DNA of 64,000 nucleotides from JAENVT01 sp963720775 (GCA_963720775.1 CAVRGR010000001.1:372001-436000), one strand, 5' to 3'. Numbered from the stretch's first letter, positions 1 through 8,508 are shown. The notes: generated by a model not told the origin, from the letters alone. Translations and numbers: made by a program.

Positions 1-207
1 CAGGCCCTCACCTATCGAGGCAAGATGGATGGCACTCCGGCGGTCGTCGACTTCGCGCAAACGTTGGAGCGCGTCTGCGTCGAGGCCGTGGAGGCTGGGG
101 AGATGACCAAGGACCTGGCGATCTTGATCTCCAAGGACGCGCCATACCTCACGACGGAAGAGTTCCTCGACGGCCTCGACAGGCGGCTCCAAACAGCGAT
201 GTCGTGA
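1..207 (+). CDS. icd: NADP-dependent isocitrate dehydrogenase, C-terminal fragment
   Basis: The window opens inside this gene. Frame 1 is open from base 1 to TGA at 205-207, giving the last 68 residues. The tail reads LTYRGKMDGTPAVVDF, then RVCVEAVEAGEMTKDLA and a closing EEFLDGLDRRL helix. This is the conserved C terminus of dimeric, eukaryote-like NADP isocitrate dehydrogenases, which oxidise isocitrate to 2-oxoglutarate in the cytoplasm. The catalytic part lies outside the window. Citrate synthase (2889-4157) and aconitase (13336-15600) are both nearby, so three consecutive TCA steps are loosely grouped here. Confidence 0.85.
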   Translation, partial: QALTYRGKMDGTPAVVDFAQTLERVCVEAVEAGEMTKDLAILISKDAPYLTTEEFLDGLDRRLQTAMS

Positions 208-269
208 CTCGCGTTGTACGCATCGTCGCCGAACCGTAGGGCGCGACGATCGCATGGGAGAATGCGGCC

Positions 270-1247
270 ATGCGTGCCGTCGTACTTCGCTCCCATGGTG
301 GTCCCGATTCGCTGACGATCGAGGATGTCGCCGATCCGGTCGGCGGGCCGGAAAACGTGATCGTTCGGGTGCGAGCTACAGCGCTCAATCGAGCGGACCT
401 GTTGCAGGTGATGGGCATGTACCCGAACCCGCGGCCCGCTGCGATCGAGATCCCCGGCCTGGAGTTCGCCGGAACCGTGGAAGCGGTCGGCGAACGAGTC
501 ACGATGTGGAAGCCGGGTGACGAGGTGATGGGGATCGAGTCGGGTGGTGCCTACGCCGAGAAGATCGCCACCCACGAGCGCCAGCTGATGAGGGTGCCGG
601 CCATCGTGGGCGTGGCCGATGCGGCAGCGATTCCCGAGGTGTTCCTCACAGCGTGGGATGCGCTGGTGCTGCAGGGTGGCCTGACGTCCGGCCGTTGGGC
701 CCTCGTGCACGCGGGTGCCTCGGGTGTCGGCACTGCCGGCATCCAGATCGCTAAGTCCATCGGTGCTCGAATTGCCGTCACGTGCTCGCCCGGGAAGATG
801 GAGCTGTGCCGATCGCTCGGCGCCGACCTGGTGTTGGAGCGATCGCCGTCGAACTGGCTTGCCGAGGCGAAGGCCGCGGTGCCCGATGGGTTCGACACCA
901 TCCTCGACGTCGTGGGAGGCGAGGAGATCGATCGGAACCTGCAGTCGGTGGCCCTGAAAGGTCACATCGTTCAGGTCGGCCTGATGGGCGGCGGCAACGT
1001 TGCCGTGAACGTCGGTCTCCTCATGGGTCGCCGTGCCACCTGGATCGGCACCACGTTGCGAGTACGTCCGCTTGAAGAGAAGGCGGCGCTGGCTCGCCGC
1101 TTCGCCGCGGAGATGCTGCCGCTGTTCGACTCCGGTGCCCTCAAGCCGGTGATCGACAGCCGCTACCCGTTCGACCGGATCGCCGACGCCCACCGCCACA
1201 TGGCCGCCAACGCCAACGCCGGCAAGATCATGGTCGACATCAGCTGA
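270..1247 (+). CDS. NAD(P)H:quinone oxidoreductase, PIG3 type (zinc-independent MDR)
   Basis: 325 residues, the usual length for PIG3/QOR-type medium-chain reductases, which reduce quinones or other enones with NAD(P)H. The GroES-like half has the QOR pattern LNRADLLQ near residue 40 and EFAGTVEAVG near 65-74. The Rossmann half carries HAGASGVGTAGIQ at 147-159. The structural and catalytic zinc cysteines of true alcohol dehydrogenases are absent. The ATG at 270 lies 6 nt after GAGAAT (258-263), a weak -10 placed where leaderless promoters in this window put theirs. It stands alone between icd and a convergent molybdoenzyme gene. The substrate cannot be told from sequence. Confidence 0.85.
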   Translation: MRAVVLRSHGGPDSLTIEDVADPVGGPENVIVRVRATALNRADLLQVMGMYPNPRPAAIEIPGLEFAGTVEAVGERVTMWKPGDEVMGIESGGAYAEKIATHERQLMRVPAIVGVADAAAIPEVFLTAWDALVLQGGLTSGRWALVHAGASGVGTAGIQIAKSIGARIAVTCSPGKMELCRSLGADLVLERSPSNWLAEAKAAVPDGFDTILDVVGGEEIDRNLQSVALKGHIVQVGLMGGGNVAVNVGLLMGRRATWIGTTLRVRPLEEKAALARRFAAEMLPLFDSGALKPVIDSRYPFDRIADAHRHMAANANAGKIMVDIS

Positions 1248-1258
1248 CCCCGTCCTTG

Positions 1259-2821
1259 CTAGGCGACCTTGACGGTGCGGGTGTGGTAGCCGGTGGCGCC
1301 GTCGGGGTCTGGTGGGGCGACGTCGGCGGTCTGGGTGCTGCCGTCCTTGTCGGTGGCGCGGACCTGGATCTTGTACTTGCCGGGCTTGGCGTCCCAATCG
1401 AGCACCCACTGCCGCCATGCGTCGTTTGTGACGTCATTGCCCAGCCGGGCCTCCTGCCAATCTCCATCGTCCAGCCGCACTTCGACCTTGGCAACGCCGC
1501 GATGTTGTGCCCACGCGACTCCGGCAATCTTGGTCGCGCCGGCGGCGACCTGCTCGCCGTCGCGTGGCACGTCGATTCGTGACTGCGTCTTGATGGGCCC
1601 ATCGCGTGCCCAACCTCGCGGCACCCAGAAGCCCTCTTCGGCATCCCAGGTCGTCAGCTTGATGTTCTGCAGCCACTTCGTGGCACTGACATATCCGTAC
1701 AGGCCGGGTACGACGAGACGGGCGGGGAAGCCATGCTCGAGCGGCAACGCCTCGCCGTTCATCCCCAGCGCGATCATGGCATCGCGGCCATCGAGGGCGA
1801 CCGACACCGGGAATCCCGACGTCCATCCGTCGAGGCTGGTGCTGAAGACCTGCTCGGCTCCCTTCTGTACTCCCGCTTCCTTCAGCAGATCGGCCAGCAA
1901 CACCCCTTGGAACGATGCGTTGGAGATGTACTCGCCGCCGACTTCGTTCGACACGCAGCACAACGTGACGATCCGCTCGACCTGTGGTCGGGCCAGTAGG
2001 TCGTCGTAGCTCAGCGTGATCGGCTGGTCGACCATGCCGTTGATGCCGACCTTCCAAGTCGGCAAGTAGATGCGCGGAAACGAGAGTGCGGTGTCGATCC
2101 GGTAGAACTCGCCGTTCGGTGTGATGAACGGCGTGACCGGGTCGACCGTTGCATCGGCAGGTACGGGCTGGCCTGCACCACCGGGCGCGAACGTCCCGGG
2201 CAGCGAGTCGGGGATGGCTCTGCGGATCGTTTCGACTCGGCGCCGTTCGATGATCTGGGCGACTCCTCCCGCGACCACTGCGGCCGCGGCCGCAGACCCG
2301 GTCGAGACGAGGAAGCGACGACGATCCCAGCCGAGGGGGACACGCGACGGGCCGGGCGTCTGCACGACGCCGGGGGTGGTGGGCCGCAGCAGCAGGACGA
2401 GCAGCGGGATGCCAAGGGCCGTGCCGACGAGTGGTGGGATCGCGGCCGAAACCGATTCGCCGGGGCGGTGCCATGCAGCGAGCGCGCCGATCACCCCGAA
2501 CGCGCTGATCCCGATCACTCCGGCGATCAGCCACCGCGTCGCCAGCACTCCGACGATCACCGCAGCGATCGCCAGCGTGATGATGATCCCGGTGCGAAGC
2601 GCCAGCTTGTCGTTCGTGCCGAACCACTGGATCGCCAGGTCCTTGAGCCACGGCGGGACGCGGTCGATGAACTCGCTGCCGACGGCGTCGATGGGGGAGA
2701 CGACGCTCATCACACCCGCGATGAACATGCCGACGGTCACGGCAACCGCACCAGCGACCACGCCGGCGAGCGCCCCGTACATGCGGGGCGTCGGTGATGG
2801 GGGTGGTGCCGACTCGGTCAT
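1259..2821 (-). CDS. Membrane-anchored sulfite-oxidase-family molybdopterin oxidoreductase
   Basis: 520 residues. The first part holds four likely membrane helices (about 15-41, 75-95, 97-118, 125-147). A twin-arginine-like WDRRRFLV (166-172) and an Ala-rich hydrophobic segment follow, then a sulfite-oxidase-type molybdopterin domain from about 230. TLCCVSNEVGG places the molybdenum-ligand Cys at about 289, and a Mo-co dimerisation Ig-like domain (about 400-510) closes the protein. The fold should sit outside the membrane and oxidise or reduce a small oxyanion or sulfoxide; the substrate is unknown. The ATG at 2821 was chosen because longer versions run into citrate synthase, 67 bp upstream. 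MobA, needed for some molybdenum cofactors, is encoded at 54932. Confidence 0.85.
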   Translation of the reverse strand: MTESAPPPSPTPRMYGALAGVVAGAVAVTVGMFIAGVMSVVSPIDAVGSEFIDRVPPWLKDLAIQWFGTNDKLALRTGIIITLAIAAVIVGVLATRWLIAGVIGISAFGVIGALAAWHRPGESVSAAIPPLVGTALGIPLLVLLLRPTTPGVVQTPGPSRVPLGWDRRRFLVSTGSAAAAAVVAGGVAQIIERRRVETIRRAIPDSLPGTFAPGGAGQPVPADATVDPVTPFITPNGEFYRIDTALSFPRIYLPTWKVGINGMVDQPITLSYDDLLARPQVERIVTLCCVSNEVGGEYISNASFQGVLLADLLKEAGVQKGAEQVFSTSLDGWTSGFPVSVALDGRDAMIALGMNGEALPLEHGFPARLVVPGLYGYVSATKWLQNIKLTTWDAEEGFWVPRGWARDGPIKTQSRIDVPRDGEQVAAGATKIAGVAWAQHRGVAKVEVRLDDGDWQEARLGNDVTNDAWRQWVLDWDAKPGKYKIQVRATDKDGSTQTADVAPPDPDGATGYHTRTVKVA

Positions 2822-2888
2822 CTCGGAGACGCGATGGTTGTGATGAACCAATTCTCTCAGTACTCGGGCCGCCTGTGGTGGCGCCTCG

Positions 2889-4157
2889 TCAGCGCTTGCC
2901 GATGGGCAGGTAGTCGCGGACCCCTGCGCCCGTGTACCACTGCCGTGGCCGGCTGATCTTCTGATCCTTGTCGGCAAGAAGTTCTTGCCAGTGGGCGAGC
3001 CACCCGGCGGTTCGGGGGATGGCGAACAGCACCGTGAACATCGCCACCGGGAACCCGAGTGCCTGGTAGATCAGGCCCGAGTAGAAGTCGACGTTGGGGT
3101 ACAGCTTGCGACTGGTGAAGTAGTCGTCGCTCAGCGCGACCTCCTCCAGCTTGAGGGCGATGTCGAGCAACGGGTTCTTGCCGGTGACCTGGAACACCTC
3201 GTCTGCAGTCCGCTTGATGATCGTGGCCCGTGGGTCGTAGTTCTTGTAGACGCGGTGCCCGAAGCCCATCAGGCGATGGCCCTTACCGGACTTGACGTCG
3301 TTGAGAAACGCGGGTACTTCGTCCATCGAGCCGATCTCTGTGAGCATGCGCACCACGGCTTCGTTGGCGCCACCGTGGAGCGGACCGTACAGTGCCGACG
3401 CCGCCGAGGCGGCTGCCGAGTACGGGTCGGCCTGGCTGGAGCCGACGACTCGCATCGCCGTGGTGCCGCAGTTCTGCTCATGGTCGGCGTGCAGGATGAA
3501 GAGGACGTCCATGGCCCGCTCCAGTCGCGGATCGAGCTCGTACGAACCGATCTTCCACATCATGTTCAAGAAGTTGGCGGGGAAGCTGAGGTTGTTGTCG
3601 GGGTACACGAACGGCAGGCCGACCGAGAATCTGTAGCACATCGCTGCGAGCGTGGGCATCTTGGCGATCAACCGCAGGATCTGCTTGTCGCGGCTGCTCT
3701 TGTCGTCGATCAGCTTGGCGTCGTTGTAGAACGTGCCCAGCGCGGCGATCGCACTGACCAACATGCCCATCGGGTGGGCGTCGTAGTGGAATCCGTCGAC
3801 GAAGCGCTTGCGCATGTTCTCGTGGATGAACGTGTGACTGGTCACGTCGTTCTTCCACTGCGTGAGCTGCGTGGCGTTGGGCAACTCGCCGTTCAACAGC
3901 AGGTAGGCGACCTCGAGGTATGTGCTGTGTTCGGCCAGCTGCTCGATCGGGTAACCCCGGTATCGGAGGATGCCTGCTTCTCCGTCGAGGTAGGTGATCG
4001 CGCTCTGGCATGCAGCGGTCTGCATGAAGGAGGGGTCGTAGACGAACAACGACGGGTCGAGCTCGCGCACCGCAGTGGCAGGGAAGACGTTGTCGGTGAT
4101 CGGCACCGTGACCTGCTTCCCGGTGCGATCGTCGATGATTGTGATGGTGTCGGGCAT
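2889..4157 (-). CDS. gltA: Citrate synthase (type II)
   Basis: 422 residues, matching hexameric type II citrate synthases. Visible landmarks are LHADHEQNCG (222-231), catalytic His261 in PLHGGANE, His301 in GFGHRVYKNYDPR and the active-site Asp357 in VDFYSG. It condenses oxaloacetate and acetyl-CoA in the cytoplasm. The start is backed by an AGGGGA ribosome-binding site 6 nt upstream of ATG 4157. Upstream, TAGTGT (complement of 4213-4218) could be the -10 box and a short AGGGG/CCCCT hairpin (4190-4205) lies at the beginning of the leader. It is transcribed towards the molybdoenzyme gene, with 67 bp between them. Confidence 0.96.
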   Translation of the reverse strand: MPDTITIIDDRTGKQVTVPITDNVFPATAVRELDPSLFVYDPSFMQTAACQSAITYLDGEAGILRYRGYPIEQLAEHSTYLEVAYLLLNGELPNATQLTQWKNDVTSHTFIHENMRKRFVDGFHYDAHPMGMLVSAIAALGTFYNDAKLIDDKSSRDKQILRLIAKMPTLAAMCYRFSVGLPFVYPDNNLSFPANFLNMMWKIGSYELDPRLERAMDVLFILHADHEQNCGTTAMRVVGSSQADPYSAAASAASALYGPLHGGANEAVVRMLTEIGSMDEVPAFLNDVKSGKGHRLMGFGHRVYKNYDPRATIIKRTADEVFQVTGKNPLLDIALKLEEVALSDDYFTSRKLYPNVDFYSGLIYQALGFPVAMFTVLFAIPRTAGWLAHWQELLADKDQKISRPRQWYTGAGVRDYLPIGKR

Positions 4158-4189
4158 GTTGTTCCCCTAGATGACACGGATGATGTGGT

Positions 4190-4218
4190 AGGGGCTTTCT
4201 CCCCTGGCCGTGACACTA
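4190..4218 (-). promoter_or_regulatory. Putative gltA promoter -10 and leader hairpin
   Basis: On the minus strand TAGTGT (4218-4213) fits the TANNNT -10 seen at many genes here. About 7 nt later the transcript would begin with AGGGG, a six-base loop and CCCCT (4205-4190), leaving a leader of roughly 49 nt with a good ribosome-binding site. This is a position-based guess; no -35 is evident. Confidence 0.35.
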
Positions 4219-4240
4219 GCGGTGGTCGATGGAATAGGTC

Positions 4241-4876
4241 TCAGCGGTGCTGTGCCGCGGAGACCCGGCGCCGGCGGGCGACGTAGATGGCGGTGGTGCC
4301 GGCAGCAAGGAGTGCCGCGGCGGTGGTCGTCAGTCCACGAGCGCTCGATCCGGTGGCGACGAGCGAGGGTATTTGCACGTCGACGACCAGCCGATCGGGA
4401 TTCGTCAGTGTGAAGACTCGAAAGCCCGACTGTACCGTCAATCCCAGGCCGAACGAGACGGTGCCTTCGAAGTCGCCGGCACCGGCGATCTCGCGAAGCT
4501 CCGCGAAGAGGGGGGTCTGACGGTCTTGTGGCGCGGCGGGTGCCCCGACCTGGGCGCTGGCGACCGAGTGCATCGCTACGGACAGGAACGCGCCTCCCTG
4601 GAGCAGCACGGGCTGATCCGACGGATCCGTCGTCACCGCAGGGACGTAGCTGACGTTGTAGCCCGGAACGTGAGAGGAGAAGTTGAATACGACCCGATCG
4701 AACGTGGCATGGTGGCCGACCTCGACCGACACGAGCTGGGGCAGCCCCGCCGGAGCGACGTTGGTGTCGGGCACCGAAACCGGCTCACTCGAGAACTCGT
4801 CCGCAGCCGCAGCAGGCGACGCCCCCGTTGCGAGGATCGCCAGACCCACGAGCCCAACGCGCCAGATCCATCTCAT
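4241..4876 (-). CDS. Secreted AMIN-like domain protein
   Basis: 211 residues. A clear signal peptide (MRWIWRVGLVGLAILATGAS, cleavage after an Ala-rich stretch near residue 27) leads into a beta-rich domain. That domain has the signature of actinobacterial AMIN-like proteins: a THATFDRVVFNF-type segment (here HHATFDRVVFNFSS) and a closing GFRVFTLTNPDRLVVDV. A C-terminal hydrophobic segment (about 177-200) ends in a run of arginines, so it may stay membrane-attached. Family members are thought to bind glycans at the envelope; the role here is unknown. A GGGGAGG motif sits about 8 nt upstream of ATG 4876. It is divergent from the fusion gene at 4977. Confidence 0.7.
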   Translation of the reverse strand: MRWIWRVGLVGLAILATGASPAAAADEFSSEPVSVPDTNVAPAGLPQLVSVEVGHHATFDRVVFNFSSHVPGYNVSYVPAVTTDPSDQPVLLQGGAFLSVAMHSVASAQVGAPAAPQDRQTPLFAELREIAGAGDFEGTVSFGLGLTVQSGFRVFTLTNPDRLVVDVQIPSLVATGSSARGLTTTAAALLAAGTTAIYVARRRRVSAAQHR

Positions 4877-4976
4877 GCCATCACCCTCCCCAAATGTTGA
4901 AGCGTACGCCTCCAGAAGCAGCGTAGATCGCCGAATGAAGTTGAACGGCGAGACGCCGGCGACGAGTATTCCGGTC

Positions 4977-6398
4977 ATGCTCAGCGAAGACATGAAGCGA
5001 ATCGTCCGTGAACAACGCCTCGGCTTCGTTGCGTCGGTGTGCCCCGACGGCACGCCCAACCTGTCGCCGAAGGGCACCACGGCTGTGTGGGATGACGACC
5101 ACCTCGTGTTCGCCCACATCCACTCGCAGCAAACGGTTGCCAACATCGAAGCGGGGCGCCCCGTCGTCGAGGTGAACGTCGTCGATCCGATCGTGCGCAA
5201 GGGATATCGGTTCAAGGGAACGGCGACCGTTCACCGAGCCGGACAGGTCTACGAGGCGGGCTCTCGCTTCTTCGACGAACGCAGCGGCCTGGAACGCGAC
5301 CGAATCGAGGCAGTCGTGCTCATCAAGGTCGAGCACGCGGCAGCGTTGACGTCACCCGCCTACGACGATGGGTCGACCGAACAGGTTGTCGAGGAGCGAT
5401 CCTTGAACATGTACGGCCTCGAGCGGGCCGCTACGAGTGACGGGACTGGCGAGCGCCCTGGTGCGCTGGCCGCGATCGGAAACACCCCGTTGATCAGGTT
5501 GTCGACGCTGCCGGAGGCGGGTGACGCCGAAGTTTGGGTGAAGATGGAAGCGGCCAACCCGACGGGGTCGTACAAGGACCGCATGGCCTTGGCGATGATC
5601 GAGGCTGCGGAGCGTCGCGGCACGCTGCGGCCCGGCCAGGCCGTCGTCGAGTACACCGGTGGGTCGACCGGCAGCTCGCTGGCGTTCGTCTGTGCACTGA
5701 AGGGCTACCCGCTGCGGATCGTCACGTCGAACGCGTTCGCCGCAGAGAAGCTGCGAACGATGGCGGCGTTCGGCGCGACCCTTGACGTGATCGACAGTCC
5801 GAACGGGATCCATCCCGGGTTGATTCCAGCGATGCAGGTCCGAGCACGCGAGATCGTCGAGGAGGAAGGCGCGTTCCCGACCGACCAGTTCAACAACCGC
5901 GACGCGCTCGACGGCTATCGAGTCATCGGCAAGGAGATCCTCCGGCAGCTCCCCGGTCGAATCGACGCGGCGTGCCTCTACGTCGGGGTCGGCGGCTGCT
6001 TTGTCGGAGTGACCGAGGCGTTGCGAGTGCGCTGGCCGGAGATGACACGTGTGATCGTCGAACCGGCAGAGTCGGCGGTGATCGCCGGCGGTCCGCCTGG
6101 CACCCACCGAATCGAGGGCGGCGGCGTTGGGTTCGTCCCGCCGAACATCACGCCCGACACGTACGACCGCACCGAGGCCGTCTCCACTGCCGACGCGTTC
6201 GCCTCGGCGCGCCGAGCGGCGTCCGTGGAGGGAGTCTGGACGGGACCCTCCGGCGGTGCGAACATCCTCACAGCGCTACGGCTTGCTCGCGAGCTGGGCA
6301 GCGGGCACCGAGTGGTGACCGTGCAACCCGACTCCGGAATGAAGTACCTCTCCGGCGATCTGTTCACGTCGGCCATCTCCTCGGCGTCAGCCGGTTGA
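4977..6398 (+). CDS. PNPOx-like FMN domain fused to a cysteine-synthase-family PLP enzyme
   Basis: 473 residues in one uninterrupted frame. Residues 1 to about 145 are a pyridoxamine-phosphate-oxidase-like split barrel (EQRLGFVASVCPDGTPNLSP, then VEVNVVDPIVRKGYRFKGTA at 65-84). From about 163 a fold-type II PLP enzyme follows: AIGNTPLIRL (167-175), Lys200 in NPTGSYKDR as the PLP lysine, GGSTGSS (228-234), and a GVGGCF cofactor-phosphate loop. The second half is the size of a whole cysteine synthase or cystathionine beta-synthase core. I chose ATG 4977 because the family N terminus begins there and GAGTAT lies 7 nt upstream; ATG 4935 is in frame too. An internal ATG at 5409 could start a free PLP enzyme. 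Substrate unknown. Confidence 0.8.
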   Translation: MLSEDMKRIVREQRLGFVASVCPDGTPNLSPKGTTAVWDDDHLVFAHIHSQQTVANIEAGRPVVEVNVVDPIVRKGYRFKGTATVHRAGQVYEAGSRFFDERSGLERDRIEAVVLIKVEHAAALTSPAYDDGSTEQVVEERSLNMYGLERAATSDGTGERPGALAAIGNTPLIRLSTLPEAGDAEVWVKMEAANPTGSYKDRMALAMIEAAERRGTLRPGQAVVEYTGGSTGSSLAFVCALKGYPLRIVTSNAFAAEKLRTMAAFGATLDVIDSPNGIHPGLIPAMQVRAREIVEEEGAFPTDQFNNRDALDGYRVIGKEILRQLPGRIDAACLYVGVGGCFVGVTEALRVRWPEMTRVIVEPAESAVIAGGPPGTHRIEGGGVGFVPPNITPDTYDRTEAVSTADAFASARRAASVEGVWTGPSGGANILTALRLARELGSGHRVVTVQPDSGMKYLSGDLFTSAISSASAG

Positions 6399-6467
6399 AG
6401 CCCCGTCACCTGGTGCGCACGATCATCGTCCGTCGATGTCATGCGGCGGACGCCCTAGCCTCGGCTC

Positions 6468-6965
6468 ATGGCACTCGACGACGAACTGGTCAACAAGGTC
6501 ACGTGGAAGATTCCGAACGCGCTCGCACTCGTTGGGTCGCGGTCGGGCGACGAGTGGAATGCCATGACGACGAGTTGGATCTCGCAGCTGTCGATGGACC
6601 CGGTGCTCATCGGTGTCAGCGTCGACAACGCTGCAGTCACCCACCGGCTCATCAGTGCGGGTGGATCGTTCAGCGTCAACCTCTGGTCGGCGGACGACAC
6701 TCGCGTGTTCGTGAAGTTCTCCAAGCCGGCGATGTTCGCCGAGATGGCTCTGAACGAACGGTCGATCAGGGCGGGCGTCACGGGTGCTCCGGTGTTCGAC
6801 GAAGCCATCGCCTATGTCGACTGCGAGGTCCGACAGAGTCACGATCTGGGCACCCACACCCTCTTCGTCGGCGAAGTGGTCGACGCCGGCATCCGAAATG
6901 ACGAAGCTCGGGTCGCATCGATGAGCGACACCCGCATGAAGTACGGGGGCGTCAAGAGACACTGA
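6468..6965 (+). CDS. Flavin reductase-like domain protein (FMN-binding split barrel)
   Basis: 165 residues, the normal length for the flavin reductase (DIM6/NTAB) family. Features are WKIPNALALVGSR near the start, AMTTSWISQLSMDPVLIGVSV (family MTxS...PPLV pattern), SFSVNLW and a closing FVGEVVDA. Members either supply reduced FMN to monooxygenases or act on their own substrates; no monooxygenase partner is adjacent. TAGCCT at 6456-6461 lies exactly 6 nt before ATG 6468, so the mRNA is probably leaderless. It is convergent with the carboxyltransferase gene. Confidence 0.8.
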   Translation: MALDDELVNKVTWKIPNALALVGSRSGDEWNAMTTSWISQLSMDPVLIGVSVDNAAVTHRLISAGGSFSVNLWSADDTRVFVKFSKPAMFAEMALNERSIRAGVTGAPVFDEAIAYVDCEVRQSHDLGTHTLFVGEVVDAGIRNDEARVASMSDTRMKYGGVKRH

Positions 6966-7031
6966 GCGACGATGATCAGTCGATGTGTCGGTGTCCGGCC
7001 GAGCACCGGTTCCTCGCCAGGCAACGTTGGC

Positions 7032-7118
7032 CCCCGCGGCGTGCGGGGTACCTGCACCAACAAATCTGGGCGCCATTGTGCGCTCAAGTGCAGGTGACGA
7101 GAATGCCTGGCACCCAGA
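7032..7118. other. Intergenic inverted repeats between convergent genes
   Basis: In the 188-bp gap between convergent genes there are three inverted repeats: CCCCGC/GCGGGG (7032-7037 with 7043-7048), ACCTGCAC/GTGCAGGT (7050-7057 with 7088-7095), and TCTGGGCGCC/GGCACCCAGA with one mismatch (7065-7074 with 7109-7118). The last two interleave, so they form a pseudoknot or exclude each other. A terminator region is the simplest reading; no U-tract is present. I see no open reading frame here with coding character. Confidence 0.3.
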
Positions 7119-7153
7119 TCTACGGCGCGCGGGGCCGGCGAACGGGTCGCCAG

Positions 7154-8497
7154 TTACAGGGGAGTGTTGTCGTGGGGTCTCGACACGAGGGCCTCGCGCT
7201 TGTCGAGCAGCGTGACAAGCGCCGCGCAGATCACTTCTCGCGTGTCGGCCGGGTCGATGACGTCGTCGATGAGGCCGCGCTCGGCAGCGATGTATGGATT
7301 GAGGAGGCGCTCGGCGTAGTCGGCCTCGAACTCGGCGCGTTCCTCCGGTGTTGCCCGTCGTTGCAGGATTGCGGCCGCTTGGCCTGCACCCATCACTGCC
7401 AACTCCGCCCATGGCCACGCAAGACACAGGTCGTTGCCCATCGTCTTGGAGTCCATCACGATGTAGGCGCCGCCGTAGCTCTTGCGCAGGATCACGCAGA
7501 TTCGCGGAACCGTTGCCCGGCCGTAGGCGAACACGAGCTGGGCCCCGTGGCGGATCATCCCTCGCCATTCGAGGTCCTTGCCTGGATAGAAGCCAGGGGT
7601 GTCGACGAGGGTGAGGATGGGGATGTTGAACGCATCGCAGAACGCCACGAATCGCGCCGCCTTCTGTGATGCCGGGATATCGAGTGTGCCGGCGAGCGCG
7701 AGGGGCTGATTGGCGACGATGCCGATCGAGATACCACCCATTGCGGCGAACGCGGTGACGACGTTCGGTGCCCATCGACCGCGCAATTCGAGCATGTCTC
7801 CGTCGTCGCAGATCGCCCGGATCACGTCGCGAACGTCGTAGCTCCCGGTCGATGTCTGCGGCATCAGGGCCCCAGCCTCGGGTGTCAGCCGATCGGGCGG
7901 ATCGTCGGTCGGCCACAGGCGTGGCTCCTCGTCGTTGTGCTGCGGGAGGTAGGCGAGCAGCTGACGGACCATCTCGATCGCGGTGTCGAGATCGGGGGCC
8001 ACGAGGCTCGCTGCCCCGGTGTACCTCGCATGCGACGCCGCGCCGCCCAACTCGTCGTTGTCGATCATCACACCGGTGAACTCGGCGACCATCGTCGGTC
8101 CCGTGACGAAGGCGTACGAATCGACGGTCATCACCACGAAGTCGGCCATCCCCAACAAGAGCGCGGGACCCGATACGGCCGGACCCTCCACGACCATGAT
8201 GATCGGTACGACCCCCGAGCAATCAGTGAGGGCCCGTGCGGCCAGACCCCAGCCATGCAACGCGGCGAAGCCTTCGACGATGTCGGCGCCGCTCGACCGC
8301 ATGATGACGATGAGCGGAAAGCCCTTGGCCCGCGCGGTCGTCGAGGCGTGCTCCATCTTGCTGGACGAATCGTACGTGAGCGCACCGACCCGAGAACCTG
8401 CGTCGACGTCGACCCACACCACGAGCCTCCCGTCGAACTCGCGAACGTCGGAGGTGACCGCACCGACCACACGATTGCGAAGCTCGACGGGCCGCAT
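7154..8497 (-). CDS. Acyl-CoA carboxylase carboxyltransferase (beta) subunit, short form
   Basis: 447 residues, against about 510-540 for propionyl/methylcrotonyl-CoA carboxylase beta chains. The missing part is the first 60-70 residues; the protein begins close to the VTSDVREFDGRLVVW strand. The second half is well conserved: FDVRDVIRAICD-like SYDVRDVIRAICD, the DTPGFYPG acyl-CoA loop, and YGGAYIVMDSK, with a standard tail. In the first half the usual SGGARIQEG is SSGADIVEG, so one Gly of the N-domain oxyanion hole is replaced. TAGTCT (complement of 8506-8511) lies 8 nt upstream of ATG 8497, supporting this start. No biotin-carboxylase partner is adjacent. Acyl substrate not assignable. Confidence 0.85.
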   Translation of the reverse strand: MRPVELRNRVVGAVTSDVREFDGRLVVWVDVDAGSRVGALTYDSSSKMEHASTTARAKGFPLIVIMRSSGADIVEGFAALHGWGLAARALTDCSGVVPIIMVVEGPAVSGPALLLGMADFVVMTVDSYAFVTGPTMVAEFTGVMIDNDELGGAASHARYTGAASLVAPDLDTAIEMVRQLLAYLPQHNDEEPRLWPTDDPPDRLTPEAGALMPQTSTGSYDVRDVIRAICDDGDMLELRGRWAPNVVTAFAAMGGISIGIVANQPLALAGTLDIPASQKAARFVAFCDAFNIPILTLVDTPGFYPGKDLEWRGMIRHGAQLVFAYGRATVPRICVILRKSYGGAYIVMDSKTMGNDLCLAWPWAELAVMGAGQAAAILQRRATPEERAEFEADYAERLLNPYIAAERGLIDDVIDPADTREVICAALVTLLDKREALVSRPHDNTPL

Positions 8498-8508
8498 GAG
8501 CCCTGAGA

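Noticed and set aside
12..1418. Long antisense open frame across the quinone oxidoreductase gene
   Set aside because: Composition is Arg/His/Gly-rich shadow coding with no start signal, and the opposite strand holds a complete, recognisable enzyme.
2985..4286. Plus-strand frame of 433 codons across citrate synthase
   Set aside because: Mirror of the citrate synthase codons; no family features.
6423..8222. About 600-codon frame on the minus strand over the flavin reductase and carboxyltransferase genes
   Set aside because: Overlaps two well-identified genes and reads as low-complexity Arg/Gly/Ala; typical of GC-rich third positions.
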